A stretch of 64,000 nucleotides of DNA from Caulobacter segnis ATCC 21756 (GCF_000092285.1 NC_014100.1:3844001-3908000); one strand, 5' to 3'; positions 36,614 to 49,884 are shown, counted from the first letter of the stretch. Notes: a model not told the origin generated them from the sequence alone. Translations and numbers: made by a program.

Positions 36614-37132
36614 GTGAAGCCTACGCTTTCCTTGCTGACTTTCGCCGGGGCCGCCGTCGCGGGCGCTCCCGCCCTGGCCGCCGACCTCAACGTCTCCGTC
36701 GAGATCCCGCGCCTGACAGTCGCCGAGTACCATAAGCCCTACGTCGCCATCTGGATCGAGAACCCGGCCGACGCCAGCGCCGCCGGCACCCTGGCCGTCT
36801 GGTACGACGCCGACAATCGGGAAGATCACGGCGCCAAGTGGCTGAAGGACATGCGCCAGTGGTGGCGCAAGGCCGGCCGCGAGATGAGCTTCCCCGCCGA
36901 CGGCGTCAGCGGGGCCACCCGCGCGCCGGGTCCGCAGAAGCTGGTCTTCGCCGGCTCCAAGGGCGCTCTGAAGGCCCTGAAGCCGGGCCAGTACAACCTG
37001 GTCGTCGAGGCCGCCCGCGAGGTCGGCGGCCACGAGGCCGTCCGCGTCCCGTTCACCTGGGGCAAGCCCGGCAAGCCGGCTTCGGCCAAGGGCGCGTCCG
37101 AGTTGGGCGCCGTCACCGTTTCCGTGAAGTGA
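36614..37132 (+). CDS. DUF2271 periplasmic protein with flavinylation motif
   Basis: The 172-residue protein has a cleavable signal (LTFAGAAVAGAPALAA) and a beta-rich DUF2271 domain. It contains DGVSGAT (Asp96 to Thr102), which matches the Dxx(S/T)GA(T/S) sequence at which ApbE attaches FMN through a phosphoester bond, so Thr102 is the predicted flavin-carrying residue. This predicts a periplasmic flavoprotein shuttling electrons between the PepSY membrane protein and an external acceptor. The co-transcribed apbE supports the reading. It starts at GTG 36614, 10 bp after the PepSY stop. Confidence 0.82.
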   Translation: MKPTLSLLTFAGAAVAGAPALAADLNVSVEIPRLTVAEYHKPYVAIWIENPADASAAGTLAVWYDADNREDHGAKWLKDMRQWWRKAGREMSFPADGVSGATRAPGPQKLVFAGSKGALKALKPGQYNLVVEAAREVGGHEAVRVPFTWGKPGKPASAKGASELGAVTVSVK

Positions 37133-37140
37133 GAAAAGCC

Positions 37141-38058
37141 ATGACCTTCAAGAAGCGCCTTCTCGCCGTCGCAGCCCCCCTGTTGATTGGCAGCGCGGCT
37201 CTGACCCTGCCGATGTCGGCCTCGGCCCACCGCGGCTGGCTGCTGCCGGCCTTCACCACCCTGTCGGGCGACAACGCCTGGGTGACGATCGACGCCGCCA
37301 TCTCCAACGAGCTCTTCTATCCCGACCACCGCGCGATGCGCACCGACGGCGTCCAGGTGCTGGGTCCGGACGGCGCGGCCGACAAGATCCAGAACGCCTC
37401 GACCGGCCAGTACCGCTCGACCTTCGACGTCCAGCTGACCAAGCCGGGCACCTACAAGATCTTCACGGCCAGCAATTCGGTCATGGCCAGCTGGACCGAG
37501 AACGGCGAGGTCAAGCGCTTCCGGGGTTCGGCCGACGACTTCGCCAAGCAGGTCCCGGCCGGCGCCGCCGACCTCAAGACCATCAAGATGGCCAGCCGTA
37601 ACGAGACCTTCGTCACGCGCGACAAGCCCTCGACCGGCGCCCTGGCGCCGACCGGCAAGGGTCTGGAGCTGGTCCCGGTGACTAACCCGACCGACGTCGT
37701 GGCCACCGAGCCCGCCACCTTCAAGTTCGTGCTGGACGGCAAGCCGGCCGCCGATCTGGAAGTGACCTTCATCCCCGGCGGCGCCCGCTGGCGCGCCACG
37801 CCCGGCGAGATCAAGGTCAAAGCCGGCGCCGACGGCGCGGTGAAGTTCACCCTGCCGGAAGCCGGCATGTACTGGGTCAACGCCACGGCCCGCTCCGGCG
37901 AGACCGGCCGTGGCCCCGGCGGCCCCGGCATGGGCGGCCCGGGGGGCGCTCCGGGCGCTCCGGGCGCTCCGGGCGCTCCGCAAGGTCCCGCCACCCCGCT
38001 GGCCGGCAACGGCGTCAGCGCCAGCTACACCGCCGTCATCGAAGCCCAGCGGCCTTAA
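37141..38058 (+). CDS. DUF4198 periplasmic protein with collagen-like tail
   Basis: The 305-residue protein has a signal peptide (LLIGSAALTLPMSASAH). A DUF4198 domain follows whose mature N-terminus begins HRGWLLPAF; an exposed N-terminal His is reminiscent of copper or metal-binding periplasmic proteins. Near the C-terminus is a Gly-Ala-Pro collagen-like stretch before the final strand. DUF4198 proteins commonly neighbour TonB receptors and PepSY genes and are suspected of metal or siderophore handling; function is unproven. The gene starts 8 bp after the DUF2271 stop and is probably translationally linked to it. Confidence 0.8.
   Translation: MTFKKRLLAVAAPLLIGSAALTLPMSASAHRGWLLPAFTTLSGDNAWVTIDAAISNELFYPDHRAMRTDGVQVLGPDGAADKIQNASTGQYRSTFDVQLTKPGTYKIFTASNSVMASWTENGEVKRFRGSADDFAKQVPAGAADLKTIKMASRNETFVTRDKPSTGALAPTGKGLELVPVTNPTDVVATEPATFKFVLDGKPAADLEVTFIPGGARWRATPGEIKVKAGADGAVKFTLPEAGMYWVNATARSGETGRGPGGPGMGGPGGAPGAPGAPGAPQGPATPLAGNGVSASYTAVIEAQRP
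37945..37980 (+). repeat. Four 9-bp tandem repeats (GGCGCTCCG) encoding Gly-Ala-Pro
   Basis: Exact tandem units produce a short collagen-like run in the DUF4198 protein. In-frame slippage could vary its length. Confidence 0.8.
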
Positions 38059-38066
38059 GGTCCGCT

Positions 38067-38193
38067 CTCCTCCCTCGCGTAGCGGGGGAGGTGGCGCGGC
38101 GCGGATACGCGCCGTGACGGAGGGGGCGCACCCCGCTGTCGACGCCCCCTCCACCGCTTCGCGGTCCCCCTCCCCCGCACGCGGGGGAGGATG
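38067..38193. repeat. Dispersed intergenic palindromic repeat, copy R3
   Basis: It contains CGGGGGAGGTGGCGCGGCGC, CGCCGTGACGGAGGGGGCG and, inverted, GACGCCCCCTCCAC, and ends GCGGGGGAGGATGAG. It lies inside the presumed flavin operon, between the DUF4198 gene and apbE. Its right end supplies the GGAGG preceding the apbE start. Confidence 0.75.
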
Positions 38194-38203
38194 AGATTTC
38201 CCC

Positions 38204-39196
38204 ATGCCCCGCGTCCTCGTCCCCGCCCTGACCACGCCCCCCGCCCGCCCGGTGGGCGGCGCCGTGCGCGCGTTCGGCGGGGCGACCATGGGCACGACCT
38301 GGTCGGCCAAGGCGGTGCTGCCGGCGACCGTCGACCTTCCCGCCCTCGAGGCCATGGTTCAGCGGGCGCTCGACGCCGTCGTCGCCCAGATGAGCCCGTG
38401 GGAACCGTTGTCGGACCTTTGCCGCTACAACCGCGCGCCGGCCGGGAGCTGGGTCAGGCTTCCCGAGCCGACCCTGACCGTCCTGCGTCGCGCGATCGAA
38501 GTCGCCGAGGCCAGCGCCGGCGCGTTCGACCCGACCCTCGGCGCGCTGACCGATCTGTGGGGCTTCGGGCCCCGCCCCTTCTCCGGCGCGCCGCCCGAAC
38601 GCGACGCCGTCGCCGCTCTGCGCGAGACCGGCGGCTGGAAGCGCCTGACGCTGGACGGCGAGGCCCTGTTCCAGCCCGGCGGCCTGAAGCTGGATCTGAA
38701 CGGCGTCGCCAAGGGCTTCGGCGTCGATCAGGCGGCCGCCGCGCTGGATCGCGCAGGGGTGAAGAGCTACCTCATCGAGGTCGGCGGCGAGCTGCGGGGG
38801 ACGGGCGCCAAGCCCGACGGCCAGCCCTGGTGGGTCGAGCTGGAACGGCCTCCGAGCGCCAACGACGCGGAAAAGACCGTCGTCGCCCTGCATGATCTGG
38901 CCGTCGCCACCTCCGGCGACTACCGCCGCTTCTTCGACCACGAAGGCCGGCGCTACGCCCACACCCTGGACCCCTCCACCGGCGCGCCCGTCACCCACAC
39001 GACCGTCAGCGTCACGGTGCTGGCGAAGGACTGCATGAGCGCCGACGCCTGGGCGACGGCCTTGACCGTCATGGCGCCCGACGCGGCGCTGGCCTTCGCG
39101 GCGAAGCACGACCTCGCCGCCCTGATCGTCAGCCGCGCGGCGGCCGGCGGACTGGAAGAGCGCCTGTCGCCGGCCCTGCGGGCCATGCTGGACTGA
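38204..39196 (+). CDS. apbE: FAD:protein FMN transferase (ApbE)
   Basis: The 330-residue protein shows the ApbE signatures: the ATMGTTWSAKA start, SPWEPLSDLCRYNR, GAFDPTLGALTDLWGFG, LDLNGVAKGFGVDQA, EVGGELRGTGAKPDGQPW and the late VTVLAKDCMSADAWATAL with the metal-binding Asp region. It transfers FMN from FAD to a Thr of a target protein; the obvious target here is the DUF2271 protein (Thr102). No signal peptide or lipobox is visible in the first 25 residues, unlike typical periplasmic ApbE proteins. Its stop overlaps the next gene's ATG (ATGCTGGACTGATGCCC region), so the two are coupled. Confidence 0.92.
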   Translation: MPRVLVPALTTPPARPVGGAVRAFGGATMGTTWSAKAVLPATVDLPALEAMVQRALDAVVAQMSPWEPLSDLCRYNRAPAGSWVRLPEPTLTVLRRAIEVAEASAGAFDPTLGALTDLWGFGPRPFSGAPPERDAVAALRETGGWKRLTLDGEALFQPGGLKLDLNGVAKGFGVDQAAAALDRAGVKSYLIEVGGELRGTGAKPDGQPWWVELERPPSANDAEKTVVALHDLAVATSGDYRRFFDHEGRRYAHTLDPSTGAPVTHTTVSVTVLAKDCMSADAWATALTVMAPDAALAFAAKHDLAALIVSRAAAGGLEERLSPALRAMLD

Positions 39197-40698
39197 TGCC
39201 CGACCTGTCCGCCTTTTCGCCCGAGGTTCGCCGCCTGCTGGCCGCCGGCGCCGTCGCCGGGGTCTACGCCCTGTTCTGTGGCGGGATCGCCCTGCGTGAA
39301 GCCCTCCGCCGCCGCGCTGTCGTGCGCGAGGCCGAGACGCTGTCGCAAGGCGCAGGCGAGCCCGTGCTGGTCGCCTACGCCAGCCAGACCGGTTTCGCCG
39401 AGGAACTGGCGGGCGCCACCGCCAAGGCGCTGTCCGAAGCCGGCGCGCCGGTGACCCTGCGCGAGCTGTCCGCCGTCACCGCCGCCGACCTCTCCGGCCC
39501 CGCCCTGTTCATCGTCAGCACCACCGGCGAAGGCGACGCGCCCGACACGGCTCGCGCCTTCATCCGCGACGTCATGAAGGACGGCCATGACCTCTCGGCC
39601 CTCCGCTACGGCGTCCTGGCGCTGGGCGACACGTCCTACGCCCACTACTGCGCCTTCGGCCGGACGCTCGACGCCTGGCTGGCCCATGCGGGCGCGCAAG
39701 CCCTGTTCGACCGCGTCGAGGTTGACGACGGCGATCCGGCCGCCCTGCGCCACTGGCAAGGCAAGCTGTCGGTCCTGACCGGCGTCACCGATGCGCCCGA
39801 CTGGAGCCGCCCCGCGTATGGCCGCTGGACCCTGGCCGAGCGAGAGCTGCTCAACCCCAGAAGCCCGGGCGGCGAAGCCTGGCGCGTGCGCCTGACCCCG
39901 CCCGACGGCGCGACCTGGCAGGCCGGCGATATCCTGGAGATCGGCCCGCGCAACGCGCCGGCCGAGGTGGCGGCGCTGGGCCTGCCGTCGGAAACGGCCG
40001 AGATCCTCTCGGGCTTGCGCCTGCCCCATGAGCCCGCCGCCATCGAAGCGCTTCGTGGTCTCTCGCCCTCGGCGCTGGCCGAGCGCCTGACACCTCTGCC
40101 GCACCGGGAATATTCGATCGCCTCCCTACCCGCCGACGGCGGCGTCGAGCTGATCGTGCGGCTGATGACCGACGCCGAGGGCCGCCCGGGCCTGGGCTCC
40201 GGCTGGCTGTGCCGCCACGCCGAGGTCGGCGGACCGATCGACGCCCGCGTCCGGACCAACCGCAGCTTCCACGCGCCCGATCCCGCCAAGCCGATGATCC
40301 TGATCGGCTCCGGCACGGGCCTGGCGGGCCTGCGCGCCCACCTCAAGGCCCGCGCCGCCGCCGGCGCGACCCGCAACTGGCTGGTGTTCGGCGAACGCAC
40401 CGCGGCCCATGACTACTTCCTGCGCGAGGAGATCGAGGGCTGGGCCGCCTCGGGCGCGCTAGAGCGCCTGGACCTGGCCTTCTCTCGCGACCAGCCCCAG
40501 CGGCTGTACGTCCAGCATCGTCTCCGCGCGTCAGCGGACACGCTGCGGCAGTGGGTGGCGGACGGCGCGGCGATCTACGTCTGCGGCTCGCTGGAAGGCA
40601 TGTCCCGCGACGTCCATGCGGCGCTCGTCGAGATGCTCGGAGCCGAGGCCGTCGAGCGGCTGACGGACGAGGGTCGGTATCGCAGGGACGTGTACTGA
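39196..40698 (+). CDS. Membrane-anchored NADPH flavoreductase (sulfite-reductase alpha / P450-reductase type)
   Basis: The 500-residue protein has one N-terminal TM helix (LLAAGAVAGVYALFCGGIAL), a flavodoxin-like FMN domain (about 55-190: VLVAYASQTGFAEELAGATA and STTGEGDAPDTAR), an FAD domain (HREYSIASLPADGG, GWLCRHAEVG) and an NADPH-binding region (PMILIGSGTGLAGLR, IYVCGSLEGMSRDV). It should take electrons from cytosolic NADPH to FAD/FMN and deliver them to the membrane, probably to the PepSY protein and then to the flavinylated DUF2271 protein. It is last in the operon. The stop codon lies in repeat R4. Confidence 0.85.
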   Translation: MPDLSAFSPEVRRLLAAGAVAGVYALFCGGIALREALRRRAVVREAETLSQGAGEPVLVAYASQTGFAEELAGATAKALSEAGAPVTLRELSAVTAADLSGPALFIVSTTGEGDAPDTARAFIRDVMKDGHDLSALRYGVLALGDTSYAHYCAFGRTLDAWLAHAGAQALFDRVEVDDGDPAALRHWQGKLSVLTGVTDAPDWSRPAYGRWTLAERELLNPRSPGGEAWRVRLTPPDGATWQAGDILEIGPRNAPAEVAALGLPSETAEILSGLRLPHEPAAIEALRGLSPSALAERLTPLPHREYSIASLPADGGVELIVRLMTDAEGRPGLGSGWLCRHAEVGGPIDARVRTNRSFHAPDPAKPMILIGSGTGLAGLRAHLKARAAAGATRNWLVFGERTAAHDYFLREEIEGWAASGALERLDLAFSRDQPQRLYVQHRLRASADTLRQWVADGAAIYVCGSLEGMSRDVHAALVEMLGAEAVERLTDEGRYRRDVY

Positions 40699-40828
40699 GC
40701 GCCCCCTGCGTCACGATGCTACGCATCGCGCCACCTCCCCCGCTTTGCGTGGGAGGAGGACTTTCCCCTCCTCACCCGTGAAACGGGGGAGGTGGCTCGT
40801 CGCGAAGCGGCGAGACGGAGGGGGCGCT
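40698..40828. repeat. Dispersed intergenic palindromic repeat, copy R4
   Basis: The outer arms AGCGCCCCCTGCGTC and GACGGAGGGGGCGCT enclose ACCTCCCCCGC and CGGGGGAGGTGG. The copy fills the gap exactly: its first base is the last base of the flavoreductase TGA, and its last base belongs to the mobA stop codon on the other strand. Confidence 0.85.
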
Positions 40829-41340
40829 CACTGGCGCGATAAAGCCTCCACCTCCTCCGGCGTGTTCGCCCCGCGCAGCCGCGCCAGCGCCCCTTCCGGA
40901 AGCGGCAGCGCCGTGAGCCCAGCCCGCTCCACGAGCCGCCGCAAGGGCCAGCCCGCCTCCGCGTCGACCGGCAAGGCGGCCGCCTCGAGCACCATCGGCA
41001 CGGGCAGCCCCTCGTAGAAGCCACCGCTCGCCAGCAGCGGCGCCAGGTCGTCGGGCGTCACGGTCGGCGCGTCGACCGCCAGCACCAGCAGCCGCGCCGT
41101 CCCGAGCGCCTTCGCCCCGGCCAGCACGCCGCCGACCGGCCCCGCGCCAGCCTCGTCGTCAGGAACCCAGGGCAGGCCCAGATCGGCCCCGGCGGCGACC
41201 AGCGCCCCCGCGCCGACCGCCCGCGCCAAGTCGGCCACGCGGTCCACGGCCCGCCGGCCGTCCCAGTCCAGCACCGCCTTGTCGCGTCCCATCCGCCGGG
41301 AGCCGCCGCCGCACAGGATGATCGCACCGAGGGAGGTCAT
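40828..41340 (-). CDS. mobA: Molybdenum cofactor guanylyltransferase MobA
   Basis: The 170-residue protein has the nucleotidyltransferase start [21 protein letters not shown], followed by [20 protein letters not shown] and the substrate-region [10 protein letters not shown], all typical of MobA. It transfers GMP from GTP to molybdopterin, giving the guanine-dinucleotide cofactor used by DMSO-reductase-family enzymes. It is short for the family (often 190-200 residues). It converges with the flavin operon and may be unrelated to it. No other moa/mob gene is in the window. Confidence 0.82.
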   Translation of the reverse strand: MTSLGAIILCGGGSRRMGRDKAVLDWDGRRAVDRVADLARAVGAGALVAAGADLGLPWVPDDEAGAGPVGGVLAGAKALGTARLLVLAVDAPTVTPDDLAPLLASGGFYEGLPVPMVLEAAALPVDAEAGWPLRRLVERAGLTALPLPEGALARLRGANTPEEVEALSRQ

Positions 41341-41452
41341 TCGACTTGCCTATCCGCTGCGGCGACGCAGGAGAAGACCTTAGACCTTCGCCGTCTTCCA
41401 AGCTGCGCCCAAACCGGTCTAGTGTCCCGCGCGCATAGGGATATTACCAAGA

Positions 41453-42508
41453 ATGAGCCAACCGACCGAGCGTCAGCGTCGCCGTACGACCCAGAGCGCC
41501 ACGATCCGTGATGTCGCCGCCCGGGCAGGCGTTTCGCCGATGACCGTCTCGCGCGTCATCAACCGCGAGAGCACCGTCAAGGAAGAGACCCGCGCCCTGG
41601 TCGAACAGGCCATCGCCGAGCTCAACTACGCCCCCAATCCCGCCGCCCGCAGCCTGGCCGGCAGCGCGCCGTTCCGGATCGGCCTGCTCTACGACAACCC
41701 CTCGACCGGCTACCTGTCGGAATTCCTGGTCGGCGCCCTGGACGAGAGCAGCCGCACGGGCTCGCAGATCGTCATCGAGAAGTGCGCCGAGCCCGAGCTG
41801 GCCGGCGCCACGCTGGCCCGGTTGCTGAAGACCGGCGTCGACGGCCTGATCCTGCCGCCGCCGCTGTGCGAGTCCCCGCAGGTCCTGGCCGAGGTCAAGG
41901 CCGCCGGCGCCGCCGCCGTGGCCGTCGCGCCCGGCATGGCCAGCGCCGACATGGCCACGATCCGCATCGACAACGAGGCCGCCGCGCTCGAGCTGACCCA
42001 GCACCTGCTGGGCCTGGGCCACAAGCGCTTCGGCTTCATCAAGGGCCACCCGAACCAGACCGTCAGCCAGCAGCGCCTGGACGGCTTCCTGTCGGCCCTG
42101 AAGGCTGCGGGCGTCCCGCAAGAGAACATCCGGGTCGAGCAGGGCTATTTCACCTATCGCTCGGGCCTGGAGGCGGCCGAACGGCTGCTGGCCGCCGAGC
42201 CCCGCCCGACGGCGATCTTCGCGGCCAACGACGACATGGCCGCGGCGGCGGCGGGCGTCGCTCATCGCCTGGGCCTCGACGTGCCGGGTGACGTCTCGAT
42301 CGTCGGCTTCGACGACACCTCGATCGCCGACAACATCTGGCCGCCTCTGACCACCGTCCACCAGCCGATCGCCGCCATGGCCCGCGCGGCGGTGGACTTG
42401 GTGCTGGAGGAAATCCGCCGTCATCGCGACGGCGGCGGCGAGCCCCGCCAGCTGATGCATCCGCATACGCTGATCGTGCGCGACTCCAGCGGGCCGGTTA
42501 CCGACTGA
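41453..42508 (+). CDS. xylR: LacI-family xylose repressor XylR
   Basis: The 351-residue protein has an N-terminal LacI helix-turn-helix and hinge (TIRDVAARAGVSPMTVSRVI, then PNPAARSLAGS) and a periplasmic-binding-protein-like sugar domain (RIGLLYDNPSTGYLSEFLVG, GDVSIVGFDDTSIADNIWPP). Its position immediately upstream of xylXABCD, and a matching operator at xylX, support XylR. In C. crescentus XylR represses the xyl operon and is released by D-xylose. I recall that there xylR and the operon lie far apart, whereas here they are adjacent. Confidence 0.9.
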   Translation: MSQPTERQRRRTTQSATIRDVAARAGVSPMTVSRVINRESTVKEETRALVEQAIAELNYAPNPAARSLAGSAPFRIGLLYDNPSTGYLSEFLVGALDESSRTGSQIVIEKCAEPELAGATLARLLKTGVDGLILPPPLCESPQVLAEVKAAGAAAVAVAPGMASADMATIRIDNEAAALELTQHLLGLGHKRFGFIKGHPNQTVSQQRLDGFLSALKAAGVPQENIRVEQGYFTYRSGLEAAERLLAAEPRPTAIFAANDDMAAAAAGVAHRLGLDVPGDVSIVGFDDTSIADNIWPPLTTVHQPIAAMARAAVDLVLEEIRRHRDGGGEPRQLMHPHTLIVRDSSGPVTD

Positions 42509-42557
42509 AGTCTATCTCCCCGGGGAGAGGGATTCAGGTATTGGTCTGACAACGTGC

Positions 42558-42586
42558 TTGCAGCCGTTACATGTTAGCGCTACCAA
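42558..42586 (+). promoter_or_regulatory. xylX promoter with overlapping XylR operator
   Basis: The XylR operator is the dyad TGTTAGCGCTACCA (42572-42585), matching the C. crescentus Pxyl operator as I recall it. A housekeeping-type promoter overlaps it: TTGCAGC (42558-42564), 14 bp, GCTACCAA (42579-42586), close to the Caulobacter sigma-73 pattern. Repressor binding would cover the -10 element. The GTG start of xylX is 70 bp downstream. Confidence 0.85.
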
Positions 42587-42655
42587 GCTTTCGACCAACG
42601 AGCGCCGCCGACGGTTTCGGCGCCTTCAGACGCTCGGCAATGGGGAGAAGACGCC

Positions 42656-43810
42656 GTGGGCGTAAGCGAATTCCTTCCGGATGATTGGAAAAACGCGACC
42701 CTGCTGGGCCGCATCGACTTCGGCGAAGGCCCGACGCCCGTGCTGGTGCGCGGCGGCCGCGTCGAGGACATGTCGAAGGTCGCGCCGACCGTCGCCGACC
42801 TGATGAACGCCTTTGGGCCCGGCGCGGCGATCCCGCGCGGCGAGGACAAGGGCCCGCTGGAATCCCTCGACATCCGCCCGGTCTGGGAAGACCCTGACGG
42901 CGCCGCGCCGGTCAAGCTGCTGGCCCCCGTCGACCTGCAATGCCTGAAGGCCGCCGGCGTGACCTTCGCCGTCTCGACCCTGGAGCGGGTGATCGAGGAA
43001 CGCGCCCGCGGCGACGCCGCCGCCGCCCTGAAGATCCGCGAGCAGCTGTCGGCCAGCATGGGCGGCGACCTGCGTAGCGTAAACCCGGGTTCGGAGGGCG
43101 CCGAGCGCCTGAAGCAGACCCTGATCAAGGACGGTCTCTGGTCGCAGTACCTGGAAGTCGCCATCGGCCCCGACGCCGAGATCTTCACCAAGGGTCCGAC
43201 CCTGTCCTCGATGGGCTGGGGCGACCATGTCGGCGTCCGCTACGACAGCCACTGGAACAACCCCGAGCCGGAAGTCGTGCTGCTGTGCGACGGCGCGGGC
43301 CAGATCCGCGGCGCCTCGCTGGGCAACGACGTCAACCTGCGCGACTTCGAAGGCCGCTCGGCCCTGCTGCTCAGCAAGGCCAAGGACAACAACGCCTCGT
43401 GCGCCATCGGTCCGTTCTTCCGCCTGTTCGACGAGACCTTCGCCCTGGACGACGTCCGCTCGGCCGAGGTCGAGTTGAAGATCACCGGCCGCGACAACTT
43501 CGTGCTCGACGGCAAGTCGAACATGAGCCTGATCAGCCGCGACCCCGCCGTTCTGGCCGGCCAGGCCTATGGCAAGCAGCACCAGTATCCGGACGGCTTC
43601 GCCCTGTTCCTGGGCACCATGTTCGCCCCGATCCAGGACCGCGACACCCCCGGCCAGGGCTTCACCCACAAGGTCGGCGACCGCGTGCGCGTGTCGACGC
43701 CGAAGCTGGGCGTGCTCGAGAACGAGGTCACCACTTGCGACAAGGCCAAGCCGTGGACGTTCGGCATCTCGGCCCTGATCCGCAACCTGGCCGGCCGCGG
43801 CCTGCTCTAA
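42656..43810 (+). CDS. xylX: 2-keto-3-deoxy-D-xylonate dehydratase XylX
   Basis: The 384-residue protein belongs to the fumarylacetoacetate-hydrolase-like fold (metal-binding EPEVVLLCDGAGQIRG, GNDVNLRDFEGRSALLLSKAKD). In the oxidative (Weimberg-type) pathway XylX dehydrates 2-keto-3-deoxy-D-xylonate to alpha-ketoglutarate semialdehyde in the cytosol. The start is GTG 42656 with GGGGAGAAG upstream. It is first in the xylXABCD operon, with 16 bp to xylA. The N-terminus (MGVSEFLPDDWKNATLLGR) is almost that of C. crescentus XylX as I recall it. Confidence 0.95.
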   Translation: MGVSEFLPDDWKNATLLGRIDFGEGPTPVLVRGGRVEDMSKVAPTVADLMNAFGPGAAIPRGEDKGPLESLDIRPVWEDPDGAAPVKLLAPVDLQCLKAAGVTFAVSTLERVIEERARGDAAAALKIREQLSASMGGDLRSVNPGSEGAERLKQTLIKDGLWSQYLEVAIGPDAEIFTKGPTLSSMGWGDHVGVRYDSHWNNPEPEVVLLCDGAGQIRGASLGNDVNLRDFEGRSALLLSKAKDNNASCAIGPFFRLFDETFALDDVRSAEVELKITGRDNFVLDGKSNMSLISRDPAVLAGQAYGKQHQYPDGFALFLGTMFAPIQDRDTPGQGFTHKVGDRVRVSTPKLGVLENEVTTCDKAKPWTFGISALIRNLAGRGLL

Positions 43811-43826
43811 TCGAAGGATCATCGGC

Positions 43827-48786
<4,960 letters not shown>

Positions 48787-48792
48787 AGACAG

Positions 48793-48825
48793 AAGCCCCC
48801 GGAGCCATCCGGGGGCTTTCTTCTT
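48793..48825 (+). terminator. Rho-independent terminator of the xyl operon
   Basis: A perfect 11-bp stem (AAGCCCCCGGA at 48793-48803 with TCCGGGGGCTT at 48808-48818) has a GCCA loop and is followed by TCTTCTT. Confidence 0.85.
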
Positions 48826-48893
48826 GGGGCCTCGTTCTGGGTGCTGGCCTTGCCGCATCCACCGCGCCAGGATGCCCCTGGGAGGGCCCTGTC

Positions 48894-49772
48894 TTGCAAG
48901 ACTTCGAACCGCTTTTCGTCGCCGCGCGCCAGGCCATTGCCGCAGGCCATCGCGACCAGGCCCGCGACCTCTACGCCAAGGCCGCCGACAAGGCCCGCGC
49001 CGTCGGCGCCGCCATTCCTCTCGCCCACGCCCTGCGCCATGTCTCCGATCTGGACCGCGAGGCCGGACGCGCCGAGCCGGCGCTGGCCGCCGCCGACGAG
49101 GCCGTCGCCCTCTACCGCGCGAGCCCCGACGCCACTGATCTGGACCTCGCCAACGCGCTTCGACTGTCCGCCCTGGCGCGCGAAGCGCTGGGACAAGCCG
49201 CCACCGACCTCTGGCGCGAAGCCGGGGCGCTGTATCAGGACGCCGACGTCGAAGCCGGGGTCGAGGAGGTCGCGCGGCGACTGAACCTGGCGACCCGCGC
49301 CGCCGAGCCCGAAGACCTGGCGCCGCTCGCCCGGCTTTGGCGAGAAGGCTGGAGCGACGCGCACAACGGCATCGTCCCCGAAGCCCTGGTCGCGCTCCGT
49401 ACGCCGGAGAGTTTCGAAGAGCGCATGGCCAAGGCCCTGCCCCAGGTGAGGGCGCTGGGCCCCGTCGGCGCGCCGCTCGGGTTCCACCTGATCAAGGGCG
49501 ATGAGCTGAACCAGTTCTATCTGGCGAGCGCGGCGCGCGGCACGGGCGCGGCCGGCGTGCTGATGGCCGACGCCGAGATGCGTCTCGCCGAAGCGGGCGT
49601 CGCGACGGCCTGGCTGGCCTGCGCCATCGGCAATACGCGCGCCGCCCGCTTCTACGAGAAGGCGGGCTGGACCCGGGCGGGGGTCGAAACCGTGCCGACC
49701 GAGACGTCGGAAGGGTCGTTCCCGCTGGAGGTCTGGCGTTACGAGAAGCGCTTGGCGATCGACGCGCTCTAG
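48894..49772 (+). CDS. TPR-like helical domain fused to a GNAT acetyltransferase
   Basis: The 292-residue protein starts at TTG 48894 with GGGAGGG eight bases upstream. The first ~130 residues are alpha-helical, TPR-like repeats (LFVAARQAIAAGHRDQARDL, then RAEPALAAADEAVALYRASP). The remainder is a GNAT domain (EDLAPLARLWREGWSDAHNG, then FYLASAARGTGAAGVLMADA with the acetyl-CoA pyrophosphate-binding loop, and NTRAARFYEKAGWTRAG). The acyl acceptor is unknown; the helical part might bind a partner or substrate. It lies downstream of the xyl terminator and is probably independent. Confidence 0.78.
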   Translation: MQDFEPLFVAARQAIAAGHRDQARDLYAKAADKARAVGAAIPLAHALRHVSDLDREAGRAEPALAAADEAVALYRASPDATDLDLANALRLSALAREALGQAATDLWREAGALYQDADVEAGVEEVARRLNLATRAAEPEDLAPLARLWREGWSDAHNGIVPEALVALRTPESFEERMAKALPQVRALGPVGAPLGFHLIKGDELNQFYLASAARGTGAAGVLMADAEMRLAEAGVATAWLACAIGNTRAARFYEKAGWTRAGVETVPTETSEGSFPLEVWRYEKRLAIDAL

Positions 49773-49884
49773 CCTCCGCGCGCCGGGTCGCCGCCTCTCC
49801 GCATCGCAACCAAATCGCGCCGCTCTCTGGCGCCGTCGACCACGAGCCGCCACATTGGCCAGGTCACGAGCGCAGGAGATCCGC

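Noticed and set aside
41413..41418. ACCGGT upstream of xylR as a fourth operator of the second family
   Set aside because: Its flanks (CCAA and CTAG) do not fit TG-N2 / N2-CA; a bare ACCGGT is expected by chance in this GC-rich DNA.
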